Below, piece after piece: positions 1-7,910 of a stretch of DNA of 64,000 nucleotides; position 1 is the stretch's first letter; each line of letters starts with the position of its first letter. The position numbers and the translations under genes were made by a program. Location of the stretch: contig JAKIUF010000022.1 of assembly GCA_021647705.1 (NCBI GenBank), positions 1 to 64,000 on the forward strand, written 5' to 3'. The DNA comes from Gammaproteobacteria bacterium (GTDB lineage: Bacteria > Pseudomonadota > Gammaproteobacteria > SZUA-152). The notes below the pieces were generated by a model, which worked only from the letters and a program-made list of their open reading frames with translations, had not been told where the DNA came from and made no database searches.

Positions 1-108
1 TTTTTAGGAAGGGCGGGTGATGGAGACCCGGGAATAACAACGTTGTGGCGAGGCTGGAAACGACTCAATGATATTTCGCGAGGCTGGGTTCTTGCGCAGA
101 GTATATAA
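1..108 (+). mobile_element. C-terminal tail of an IS4-like transposase (partial)
   Basis: Frame 1 is open from the window edge to a TAA at 106-108. The peptide contains GDGDPGITTLWRGW followed by KRLNDISRGW, which resembles the C-terminal end of IS4-family DDE transposases (a GRKGDGEPG...W.G..R..D pattern) as I remember it. No catalytic residues are in view because the rest lies outside the window. The stop falls only a few bases before the Abi-like reading frame, so the element's end is presumably right at this junction, but I cannot point to a terminal inverted repeat. The family assignment is tentative. Confidence 0.45.
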
Positions 109-111
109 CTT

Positions 112-591
112 ATGGGTAATAGAAAGCCTTCATGGGTGGTGATGGAGTTGCTCACCTTTGGTCAACTTTCAATGATTTATGATCGTATGGCGAATGCCAG
201 CGATCAAAAAGCGATTGCCAGATTATTTGGTACGCAGGCTGAGCTATTACGCTCATGGTTGCAGACCTTGTCATATATGCGAAATGTTTGTGCGCATCAC
301 TCACGCTTGTGGAATCGAGAATTAGGTAATGCTCCCAAGGTACCCAAAAAGAGCCCTTCAAGCTGGATAAAATGGCCGATTGAGGTGTCAGATGACAATA
401 TCAGGCCATATGTAAGACTATATTTAGTTTTAGTGGTTATTGAATTTTTACTACAATCAATTAATCCTGAGTCATCATGGCATCAGCGATTGTTTGAATT
501 AATGCACAAGTACAACCGTGTGAGTAAGGCGCATATGGGGATGCCAGAAGAATGGAGCACTGATTCATTTTGGCGTTTATCAGAAGAGTAA
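112..591 (+). CDS. Abi family protein (Abi_2-like), C-terminal part, probably truncated by an insertion sequence
   Basis: This 159-residue frame has the hallmark C-terminal motif of Abi_2/AbiD/AbiF-like abortive-infection proteins: RNVCAHHSRLWNRELG at about residues 58-73, preceded by PSWVVMELLTFGQLS near the start. In full-length family members these motifs sit in the second half of a roughly 300-residue protein, so about 130-150 N-terminal residues are missing. The ATG at 112 is therefore probably not an original start. The frame begins directly after the stop of a transposase-like tail, which suggests that an insertion sequence removed or displaced the 5' half. The RNxxAHH pattern recalls HEPN-type RNases, but activity of this fragment is doubtful. 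Nothing downstream looks like a partner gene. Confidence 0.6.
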   Translation: MGNRKPSWVVMELLTFGQLSMIYDRMANASDQKAIARLFGTQAELLRSWLQTLSYMRNVCAHHSRLWNRELGNAPKVPKKSPSSWIKWPIEVSDDNIRPYVRLYLVLVVIEFLLQSINPESSWHQRLFELMHKYNRVSKAHMGMPEEWSTDSFWRLSEE

Positions 592-698
592 GAAAAAACG
601 CTGGTTCGTCCGTCAGGTTTTCCGGTCGTTTGAGCAATAGCCAACGTGTTTTCGTTAGTATAGGTTCATAGCCTTTCTTCTTCAGTTCCCTTGCCTCA

Positions 699-728
699 GT
701 GAAAAACCTGCCGGATTTTGTTTTTCAC
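699..728. promoter_or_regulatory. 9-bp inverted repeat upstream of uvrD
   Basis: GTGAAAAAC at 699-707 and GTTTTTCAC at 720-728 form a perfect 9-bp inverted repeat with a 12-base spacer, 38 bases before the uvrD start. It could be an operator or a leader hairpin. It does not match a LexA box, and no function is established from sequence. Confidence 0.25.
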
Positions 729-765
729 CGGAATGAGAGCAGAAGAGTTCTGGTAGAATGCCCGC

Positions 766-2940
766 ATGGATGTTTCCCACATAATAGATGAACTCAACGA
801 GGCCCAGCGTGAGGCGGTGTGTGCCCCGCCCGAAAACGTGCTGGTGCTGGCGGGCGCGGGCAGTGGCAAAACCCGGGTGCTGGTACACCGTATTGCTTGG
901 CTGGTGGCAACGGAAGGTCTGTCGCCTTACGGTATTCTTGCCGTCACTTTCACCAACAAGGCGGCTGCGGAGATGCGTGGCCGTATCGAGGACTTGCTCA
1001 AACAGCCGGTGGGCGGGATGTGGGTGGGCACTTTTCATTCCTTGGCGCATCGCCTGCTGCGTACTCACTGGAAAGATGCCGGTTTACCGCAGACATTCCA
1101 GATTCTCGACAGCGAAGACCAGCAACGCGCCATCAAGCGGGTGATTCGCAGTCTCGAACTGGATGATACACAGTGGCCGCCAAAACAGGCGCAATGGTTT
1201 ATCAATGCGCGCAAGGACGAGGGCCAGCGTCCCGAACACATCGAGCATTTCGATGACCTTTATCAAAAACAGATGATCCGCATTTACCAGACTTACGAGG
1301 AAATGTGTCAACGCTCGGGGCTGGTGGATTTTGCCGAGTTGCTGTTGCGCGCGCACGAGTTGTGGCTGAAAAACCCACATTTGCTGGCACATTACCAGGG
1401 CCGCTTTCAACACATTCTGGTGGATGAGTTTCAGGACACCAACAGCATTCAGTATGCCTGGATACGTGTTCTCGCAGGCAAAGCATCCCGGGTATTTGCC
1501 GTGGGTGATGACGATCAGTCGATTTATGGCTGGCGTGGTGCGAAGATCGAAAATATCCAGCAATATACCCGTGATTTCCCGGGTACCCACACCATAAAGC
1601 TGGAACAAAATTACCGTTCCACAGCGAATATTCTCAATGCCGCCAATGCGTTAATCGCCAACAATGATGATCGTTTGGGCAAAAACCTGTGGACCGCTGA
1701 TGAAGACGGTGAAGCTATCCAGCTATATTCCGCGTTCAACGAGCGTGACGAAGCGCGTTTTATTGCCGAGCAAATTCAGAACTGGGTGGATAATGGTAAT
1801 CCCTATCGGGACAACGCTATTCTTTATCGCTCCAATGCACAGTCGCGAGCGATTGAAGAGGCGCTGATTCAGGCCGGTATTCCTTATCGTGTTTACGGTG
1901 GCATGCGCTTTTTTGAGCGAGCAGAAATTAAAGATGCGTTGGCTTATTTACGACTCATTGCCAACCGGAATGACGATGCCGCTTTTGAACGGGTAGTTAA
2001 CACGCCCACGCGCGGCATCGGCGACAAGACTGTTAGCGCTGCGCGTGATTATGCCCGTGAGCATAATGTCGCCCTATGGCAGGCGGCACAGGCCGTGGTT
2101 GAGCAAAAGCTGTTGCCCGCACGGGCCACGTCTGCTCTGGGGGCGTTTCTTGAGCTGATCACCCGGTTGGCCAGTGATGCCGACGGCATGGATCTCTACG
2201 AGCAGTTAGAGCACATCCTGCATCACAGCACTCTGCTTGAGCACTATAAAAAAGACCGTAGTGAAAAGGGGCAGGCGCGGGTGGAAAACCTGGAGGAACT
2301 GGTTAACGCTGCACGTTTCTTTGAACAGGAAGAAACGCCGGAAGACGAAGAGGAAATGGATGAGCTGTCGGCGTTTTTATCCCATGCCGCGCTGGAAGCG
2401 GGCGACAAACAAACCGATGGCTCGCAGGATGGTGTGCAACTGATGACCCTGCATTCCGCCAAAGGTCTGGAATTTCCGCTGGTGTTTTTGGCCGGGGTGG
2501 AGGAGGGCTTGTTCCCGCATCAAATGTCATTGGACGAGCCGGGTCGTCTCGCCGAGGAGCGTCGCCTCTGTTATGTGGGCATTACCCGTGCCCGTCAGCG
2601 TTTGTATCTGACACATGCCGAAACCCGTCGCTTGTACGGCAACGAAACTTATCCGCATCGTTCGCGTTTTATCAGCGAAATTCCTGCTGAGTTAATGGAA
2701 GAAGTGCGACTCGGCGGCAGTGTCAGTTTTGCCGCCAGTCGTCCGGCGGGGTTTTCCTCCGTGCGGGAGCCATCCGTTGGTGGCATGCGGCTTGGCCAGC
2801 GTGTGCTGCACGCCAAGTTTGGCGATGGCGTGGTGCTTAATGTGGAAGGTCAGGGCGCGCAGGCACGGGTGCAGGTGAATTTTGACGGCATTGGCAGCAA
2901 GTGGCTGATGATGGAATACGCGAATTTGCAGCCGGTATAA
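766..2940 (+). CDS. uvrD: DNA helicase II (UvrD)
   Basis: A 724-residue superfamily 1A 3'-5' DNA helicase acting in nucleotide-excision and mismatch repair, where it unwinds and releases incised strands in the cytoplasm. The Walker A motif GAGSGKT is at residues 30-36. VDEFQDTN (motif II), QNYRST (motif IV), LMTLHSAKGLEFP (motif V) and VGITRARQRLYLT (motif VI) follow in order, and the C-terminal tail has the UvrD-like GQRVLHAKFGDGVV segment. The length is normal for UvrD. The first residues, MDVSHIIDELNEAQREAV, align with the family N-terminus and support the ATG at 766. It is monocistronic here, followed by a repeat-filled gap. PcrA or Rep is less likely given the C-terminal tail. Confidence 0.96.
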   Translation: MDVSHIIDELNEAQREAVCAPPENVLVLAGAGSGKTRVLVHRIAWLVATEGLSPYGILAVTFTNKAAAEMRGRIEDLLKQPVGGMWVGTFHSLAHRLLRTHWKDAGLPQTFQILDSEDQQRAIKRVIRSLELDDTQWPPKQAQWFINARKDEGQRPEHIEHFDDLYQKQMIRIYQTYEEMCQRSGLVDFAELLLRAHELWLKNPHLLAHYQGRFQHILVDEFQDTNSIQYAWIRVLAGKASRVFAVGDDDQSIYGWRGAKIENIQQYTRDFPGTHTIKLEQNYRSTANILNAANALIANNDDRLGKNLWTADEDGEAIQLYSAFNERDEARFIAEQIQNWVDNGNPYRDNAILYRSNAQSRAIEEALIQAGIPYRVYGGMRFFERAEIKDALAYLRLIANRNDDAAFERVVNTPTRGIGDKTVSAARDYAREHNVALWQAAQAVVEQKLLPARATSALGAFLELITRLASDADGMDLYEQLEHILHHSTLLEHYKKDRSEKGQARVENLEELVNAARFFEQEETPEDEEEMDELSAFLSHAALEAGDKQTDGSQDGVQLMTLHSAKGLEFPLVFLAGVEEGLFPHQMSLDEPGRLAEERRLCYVGITRARQRLYLTHAETRRLYGNETYPHRSRFISEIPAELMEEVRLGGSVSFAASRPAGFSSVREPSVGGMRLGQRVLHAKFGDGVVLNVEGQGAQARVQVNFDGIGSKWLMMEYANLQPV

Positions 2941-2996
2941 CCCTGGATCAATCAACGGAATCTTTTTTCTGGTATGTCTGCATCAATTTTTTCTTT

Positions 2997-3205
2997 CAGA
3001 GGCTTAAGCTCTCGAATAATCGTTCCGGTGTATTGGAAGATTATGTTGTCGTGATACTGACAAGTGGCGAGTGATAAACGCAGAGGTCGCAGAGACGCAA
3101 AGGGCGCAGAGAAAAACACTAAAAACTTTGCGTTCTTTGCGCCTTGGCGATCTTTGCGTTAAATACGCATTGTTTTTTGGAAGGGTGTTTTAGCGCTTGA
3201 TTCAT
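2997..3205 (+). repeat. Intergenic palindromic repeat, family A (copy 1)
   Basis: This fills most of the 2941-3239 gap. A flank reading TTATGTTGTCGTGATACTGA leads into AAACGCAGAGGTCGCAGAG and a partly complementary arm ending GATCTTTGCGTTAAATAC, so a long imperfect hairpin can form. The same flank and hairpin recur at 43641-43816 and, inverted, at 37915-38062. The right end (TTTTAGCGCTTGATTCATA) lies about 35 bases before the dctP start, so the element may be part of the dctP leader. It has no coding capacity. Confidence 0.75.
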
Positions 3206-3239
3206 ATTTAAATTTAGATACATAAACAAGGACAACATC

Positions 3240-4337
3240 ATGTTTCGAAGTAAGTTGCTGGTTTTTTTCACGCTGTTTGCCGTATTGGTTTTGAGCGCCT
3301 GTGGTGGATCTAATACACCGACGACTGCTGTTGCAGCGGAAAACAAAACCTACAAATGGAAACTGGTCACCACCTGGCCGCCAAACTTTCCTATTTTTCA
3401 GGAAGGTGTAGAACGTTTTGCCAAGGATGTAAAAGCCCTGAGCAATGGTCGACTCAATATTACCGTTTATGCGGGGGGGGAGCTGGTGCCGCCTTTGCAA
3501 GCCTTTGATGCCGTTTCCCAGGGTACGGTGGAAATGAGCCACGGTGCGGCCTATTACTGGGCTGGGAAAATCCCCGCCGGACAGTTTTTTACCGCAGTGC
3601 CTTTTGGTATGAATGCGCAAGGCATGAATTCGTGGCTGTACGCAGGTGGCGGGTTGGAGCTGTGGCGTGAACTGTATAAACCACACAATCTGGTGCCTTT
3701 TCCCATGGGGAATACTGGCGTGCAAATGGGTGGCTGGTTCAATAAAAAAATCGACTCCATTGCTGATCTGAAAGGGTTGAAAATGCGCATTCCTGGTCTT
3801 GGCGGCAAAGTGTTTGCCAAGGCAGGCGGCACACCGGTATTAATGGCCGGTGGTGAAATTTATACCGCGCTGGATCGTGGCACTATCGACGCTACCGAAT
3901 GGGTCGGGCCTTTTCATGACGAGCGTCTTGGCCTGTATCGTGCTGCCAAATATTATTATTACCCCGGCTGGCATGAGCCCGGTCCGGTGCTGGAATTGAA
4001 TGTTAATTCTGAAGCCTGGAGCAGTCTCTCGCCGGATCTGCAAAAGACGATAGAAATTGCCGCTTCTGCATCCAATCTGTGGATGCTGGCGCAGTTTGAA
4101 GCGAAGAATCTTGAAGCTCTTGGGAAATTGAAAAATGAATACAATGTGCAGGTGCTCGCGTTTCCGGATGAAGTGATTGCCGAATTGCGCAGGTTGTCCA
4201 CGGTGGTGCTGGAAGAAGAGGCTGGTAAAGATGACGATTTCAAACGCATCTATCAGGCTTACAAAACCTTCGCGGATAACAATGACAGCTGGAGCGAACT
4301 CTCCGAGGCTGCTTATGCTAAGGCACGCAAACCTTAA
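3240..4337 (+). CDS. TRAP transporter solute-binding lipoprotein (DctP family)
   Basis: A 365-residue extracytoplasmic solute receptor of a tripartite ATP-independent periplasmic (TRAP) transporter, which binds an organic anion and passes it to the membrane subunits. The N-terminus has a lipoprotein signal with lipobox LSAC (cysteine near residue 21), then a Ser/Thr-rich linker. WKLVTTWPPNFP begins the mature domain, and LKGLKMRIPG carries the arginine that usually grips the substrate carboxylate. The overall pattern (GAAYYWAGK, ATEWVGPFHDERLGL) resembles the 2-oxoacid/mannitol-chloroaromatic subgroup (TakP-like). The partner genes dctM and dctQ are 1.5 kb away on the opposite strand, so the set is not one operon. 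A run of eight G (3473-3480) lies inside the gene. The substrate is unknown. Confidence 0.88.
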   Translation: MFRSKLLVFFTLFAVLVLSACGGSNTPTTAVAAENKTYKWKLVTTWPPNFPIFQEGVERFAKDVKALSNGRLNITVYAGGELVPPLQAFDAVSQGTVEMSHGAAYYWAGKIPAGQFFTAVPFGMNAQGMNSWLYAGGGLELWRELYKPHNLVPFPMGNTGVQMGGWFNKKIDSIADLKGLKMRIPGLGGKVFAKAGGTPVLMAGGEIYTALDRGTIDATEWVGPFHDERLGLYRAAKYYYYPGWHEPGPVLELNVNSEAWSSLSPDLQKTIEIAASASNLWMLAQFEAKNLEALGKLKNEYNVQVLAFPDEVIAELRRLSTVVLEEEAGKDDDFKRIYQAYKTFADNNDSWSELSEAAYAKARKP

Positions 4338-4515
4338 GAGTGATTTTTTTGCGTATCGAGTAATAAACGCAGAGGTCGCAGAGACACAGAGGCGCAGAGA
4401 AAAATAAATAAAAACTCCGCGCCTCTATGGTCTTTGTGTTAATGGCACCTGCTTCAACATACTGTTTATCGGGTGAGTGAAATACAAAACGATTTTTGCA
4501 ATTTATTAAAATATG
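4338..4515 (+). repeat. Intergenic palindromic repeat, family B (copy 1)
   Basis: The element starts AGAGTGATTTTTTTGCGTAT, contains AATAAACGCAGAGGTCGCAG and its complementary arm ending GGTCTTTGTGTTAAT, and closes with TTTATCGGGTGAGTGAAATA. The same unit occurs at about 5341-5534 and 5638-5790 in the same orientation. The central hairpin resembles family A, but the flanks differ. No gene is present. Confidence 0.75.
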
Positions 4516-4557
4516 AAACCAGAGGCTAAATTACCCTGTTTTTTAGCGTATGCGGTT

Positions 4558-4630
4558 GTAGGGTGGCATGTTTTTTTGCCCACGCGGATGCGGAACCACC
4601 CCGTGGGCACAAACTACGTGCCCACCCTAC
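4558..4630. repeat. Intergenic palindromic repeat, family C (copy 1)
   Basis: GTAGGGTGGCATG... at the left pairs with ...CGTGCCCACCCTAC at the right, enclosing a second inverted pair (GCCCACGCGG / CCGTGGGC). It is one of four complete copies (also 5248-5321, 5551-5624, 30457-30559), and a short related palindrome lies at 26941-26961. It is 80 bases upstream of slyD. Confidence 0.8.
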
Positions 4631-4709
4631 GTAACTACGCAACCGCGTTAATAATGCGAACTTGATAAAGCACCCCCTGGCAACCAAAATATAAATCAAA
4701 GGAAATTTC

Positions 4710-5192
4710 ATGACTATCGCAGAAAATAAAGTAGTTACCCTGCACTACACACTTACCGATGATGAAGGCACTGTTATCGACCAATCTGACGACGGCAGTT
4801 TTTTATACCTGCACGGTGCCAGCAATATTATTCCGGGTTTGGAAAATGCGCTGACAGGCAAGGCATCAGGTGATGAGTTGAAAGTGACAGTACCCCCCGA
4901 AGAGGGTTACGGTGAACGTGATGATGCGCGTCTGGAAAGTGTGCCACGGGAGATGTTTCCGGCAGATGCCGAAATTGAAGCAGGTATGCAATTCAATGCC
5001 GAAGGCCCGGAAGGTGAAATGATGACAGTCACCGTGGCTGGAGTGGAAGGTGATACTGTGAAAATTGATGGCAATCATCCGCTGGCGGGTGTGCAGCTCA
5101 ATTTTGATGTGAAGGTGATTGATGTTCGTGATGCCTCGGCTGAGGAAGTGGAGCACGGACATGTGCATGGGCCAGATGGGCATCAGCACTGA
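4710..5192 (+). CDS. slyD: SlyD-like FKBP-type peptidyl-prolyl cis-trans isomerase
   Basis: A 160-residue FKBP-type prolyl isomerase and chaperone of the SlyD group, cytoplasmic. The FKBP fold is split by an insert-in-flap domain (about residues 70-125). The motifs VVTLHYTLTDDEG, YLHGASNIIPGLENAL and KVTVPPEEGYGERD are typical. The C-terminus ends in a short histidine-rich tail (EHGHVHGPDGHQH), as in metal-binding SlyD proteins, although shorter than in Escherichia coli; nickel or zinc binding is inferred. An AAAGGA ribosome-binding site precedes the ATG. The gene sits between the two parts of a TRAP transporter and is bracketed by family B and C repeats. A second, tail-less FKBP (fkpB) lies at 43119. 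Confidence 0.9.
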   Translation: MTIAENKVVTLHYTLTDDEGTVIDQSDDGSFLYLHGASNIIPGLENALTGKASGDELKVTVPPEEGYGERDDARLESVPREMFPADAEIEAGMQFNAEGPEGEMMTVTVAGVEGDTVKIDGNHPLAGVQLNFDVKVIDVRDASAEEVEHGHVHGPDGHQH

Positions 5193-5247
5193 ACGCAAAA
5201 AGCTGCGCCCCTGTGTTAATAACACTGATTTAAAAAAACCTCAGGCT

Positions 5248-5790
5248 GTAGGGAGGGCATGTTTTTTTGCCCACGCGGATGTGGAATTAGCGCGTGGGCA
5301 CAAACTACGTGCCCACCCTACCTTCTGCCTTCTATTTCAAATCTTGAGAGTGATTTTTTGTGTGTCGAGTAATAAACACAGAGGTCGCAGAGGCACGGAG
5401 GCACAGAGAAAAACAAATAAAAAACTCTGTGCCTCTGCGTCTCCGTGGCCTCTGCGTTAATAATACCGACTTTAAAAACTGCTTATCGGGTAACCGAAAT
5501 ACAAAACGGTCTTTGTCATTTATTAACTGATATTACATAAACCTCAGACTGTAGGGTGGGCATGTCTTTTTGCCCACGCGGATGTGGAATTAGCGCGTAG
5601 GCACAAACTACGTGCCCACCCTACCTTCTGCCTTCTATTTCAAATCTTGAGAGTGATTTTTTGTGTGTCGAGTAATAAACACAGAGGTCGCAGAGGCACA
5701 GAGAAAAAAATAAAACTCTGTGCCTCCGTGGCCTCTGTGTTAATAACGCTGATTTAAAAAAACGCGTATCAGCTAAGCAAAGTACAAAAC
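5248..5790 (+). repeat. Tandem duplication of a repeat C + repeat B unit (period 303 bp)
   Basis: The convergent gap between slyD and dctM holds two head-to-tail copies of one unit. Each starts with a family C palindrome (5248-5321 and 5551-5624), followed by the shared stretch CTTCTGCCTTCTATTTCAAA and a family B hairpin (about 5341-5534 and 5638-5790). The C starts are exactly 303 bases apart. The second hairpin lacks part of the arm found in the first. There is no open frame of note, and dctM ends just beyond. Confidence 0.85.
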
Positions 5791-5796
5791 AATGTA

Positions 5797-7113
5797 TTAA
5801 AACCCCTGCATAGAATCCATGATGTCCGGCAGCCACAATGTGACTTGTGGGAACAGCATGACCATCAACAACGCCAGTAGTTGGATGCCCACGAAGGGCA
5901 GGATGCCACGATAGATCTGTGGCATGCGGATTTCCGGCGGGGCGGCGGCTTTGAGATAAAACAGCGAAAAGCCGAAGGGCGGTGTTAAAAAAGAGGTTTG
6001 CAGGTTGAGGGCGATCAACACGGCGAACCACAGCATGTCGATACCCATAAACGCGGCAATGGGCGCAAGAATGGGCACGACGATAAAGGTAATCTCGATG
6101 AAATCGAGGAAGAAGCCGAGTATGAAAATCACCAGCATACTTACTAGCAGGAAGCCCCATGGGCCGCCGGGCAGGCCGGTCATTAATTCTTTCACCAGAT
6201 CATCGCCGCCCATGCCGCGGAATACGAGACCAAAGGCAGTGGCACCGATCAAAATCATGAACACCATGGATGTCATGCGGGTGGTGGAACGCATGGCTTC
6301 GCGTAAGTTGCCAAGGTTAAGGCGTTTACGAATGGCGGCCAGAAACAATGCACCCAGTGCGCCCACGGCAGCAGATTCGGTGGGTGATGCCACACCAAAG
6401 AAAATCGAACCCAGTACGGCGAAGACCAGAAACAGGGGCGGGATCAGACTTTTAAACACCTGAGGCCACAGCGGGCCAGCGTTATCATCTACGGGCAGGG
6501 CCGGTGCTTCGTTCGGCCTGAATTTGGCGCGTACCAGCACATAGATAATAAACAGGGCAATCAGCACTAGCCCGGGTGTTACTGCCGCCATGAACAGTCG
6601 GCCTATGGGTACGCCAATCACATCACCCAGCAGCACCAGAATAATACTGGGCGGGATGATTTGCCCCAGGGTGCCTGAAGCGGCAATGGTGCCGGTGGCC
6701 AGTTCGGGTTTATAACCGTGGCGCAGCATCACCGGCAGGGCGATTACCGCCATGGTGACCACTGTGGCACCTACTACGCCGGTGGTGGCGGCCAGTAACG
6801 CGCCCACCAGTACAATGGACACACCCATGCCGCCGCGCAGGCGACCAAACAGACGCGCCATGGTTTCCAGTAATTCTTCGGCGATACCGGATTTTTCCAG
6901 CACGATACCCATAAACACAAACAACGGCACGGCAATGAGCGTGAAGCTGGTCATTACCCCCCAGATACGCAGAGGCAATAGGGCGAAAAATTCCAGCCCC
7001 AGAGCAATGCCGCCAAACAGCAGGGCTACTGCACCCAGGGTAAACGCCACCGGGTAACCGATGAGCAACAGGGCGATTGCGGCCGCCAGCATGACCAGTG
7101 CCCAGATTTCCAT
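5797..7113 (-). CDS. dctM: TRAP transporter large permease subunit (DctM family)
   Basis: A 438-residue, very hydrophobic inner-membrane protein with about 11-12 predicted membrane segments, the ion-driven transport subunit of a TRAP system. Motifs such as GYPVAFTLGAVA, VPLFVFMGIVLEKSG and GTLGQIIPPSIILV are characteristic of DctM. I place the start at 7113, where MEIWALVML begins, rather than at an in-frame ATG 20 codons upstream. There TAATG joins the dctQ stop to the dctM start, a classic coupling arrangement. Its solute-binding protein is probably the DctP at 3240-4337, encoded divergently beyond slyD. The gene ends in a repeat-rich convergent gap. Confidence 0.9.
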   Translation of the reverse strand: MEIWALVMLAAAIALLLIGYPVAFTLGAVALLFGGIALGLEFFALLPLRIWGVMTSFTLIAVPLFVFMGIVLEKSGIAEELLETMARLFGRLRGGMGVSIVLVGALLAATTGVVGATVVTMAVIALPVMLRHGYKPELATGTIAASGTLGQIIPPSIILVLLGDVIGVPIGRLFMAAVTPGLVLIALFIIYVLVRAKFRPNEAPALPVDDNAGPLWPQVFKSLIPPLFLVFAVLGSIFFGVASPTESAAVGALGALFLAAIRKRLNLGNLREAMRSTTRMTSMVFMILIGATAFGLVFRGMGGDDLVKELMTGLPGGPWGFLLVSMLVIFILGFFLDFIEITFIVVPILAPIAAFMGIDMLWFAVLIALNLQTSFLTPPFGFSLFYLKAAAPPEIRMPQIYRGILPFVGIQLLALLMVMLFPQVTLWLPDIMDSMQGF

Positions 7114-7673
7114 TAATTCTGTGTTCCTTTGTGATGAGTCTGTGGAGGGGGATTGATTTCGTTGTTGCCCCATAGAATTTGTACGCTACGCAGCATGTGT
7201 GCCAGTCCTTGTAATAGCAGCAGTGCAAACCCTACGGGAATGGCGGCTTTGAGCAGGAACCGGTATGGCAGCCCGCCCGGGTCCGGCGAGCCTTCACCGA
7301 TGGCGAAGGAGCTGGTGACAAAGGGCAGGGAGCTGATGATGATCAACAGGCAAAACGGCAACAGAAAAAACAGTCCACCGAGCAAATCCACCCAGGCACG
7401 GCGGCGGTCGTCCATGTGGCGGCTGTGGTAAAAAATATCCACTCGCACATGGCCATTATGTTTGAAGGTATAGCCCGCACCGAACAAGAAAATCAGTGCG
7501 AATAGGTGCCATTCCAGTTCTTGCAGACCCACGGAGCCCGCCTGGAACAGGTAGCGCATGGTCACGTCGAAACCGATAATCAGCACCATGCCCAGCACCA
7601 GCCACGCAGTGGCGCGGCCGCTCCATTCAGAAATAACTTCGATGCGGGAAATGAGACGATTAAGCAGTGGCAA
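7113..7673 (-). CDS. dctQ: TRAP transporter small permease subunit (DctQ family)
   Basis: A 186-residue membrane protein with four predicted helices. LVLGMVLIIGFDVTMRYLF near the N-terminus and the LQELEWHLFALIFLFGAGY segment are the usual DctQ pattern, and FKHNGHVRVDIFYH is the conserved cytoplasmic loop. It stabilises or assists the large subunit in the inner membrane. It is the first gene of a two-gene operon with dctM, sharing one base at the stop/start. A 237-base gap separates it from the divergent outer-membrane protein gene at 7911; promoters for both should be there, but no clear boxes are visible. Confidence 0.85.
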   Translation of the reverse strand: MPLLNRLISRIEVISEWSGRATAWLVLGMVLIIGFDVTMRYLFQAGSVGLQELEWHLFALIFLFGAGYTFKHNGHVRVDIFYHSRHMDDRRRAWVDLLGGLFFLLPFCLLIIISSLPFVTSSFAIGEGSPDPGGLPYRFLLKAAIPVGFALLLLQGLAHMLRSVQILWGNNEINPPPQTHHKGTQN

Positions 7674-7910
7674 GGTAGGTTTCCGGGTATTTAAAATATC
7701 AGAGATTCAAAGGAAGGCGTGATTCTAATGGTCTGGCGACTGTAAACCAACCATCCTTTTTACCGGAGGCATTGAAAATGCCCGAATGGCGGCTCTAAAG
7801 AAACGTCGCTTCCTCGCCGATGGACACATCGACTATGCTCAGACCGGATGTGCGATACAGCGACACCGGATCGGCTATACCAAAACTGCGCACATACTAT
7901 GGAGACCGCA

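Noticed and set aside
5248-5790. Repeated units resembling a short repeat array (CRISPR-like)
   Set aside because: Units are 303 bases apart, contain long hairpins and share their linker sequence. There are no short regular repeats with unique spacers and no cas genes.
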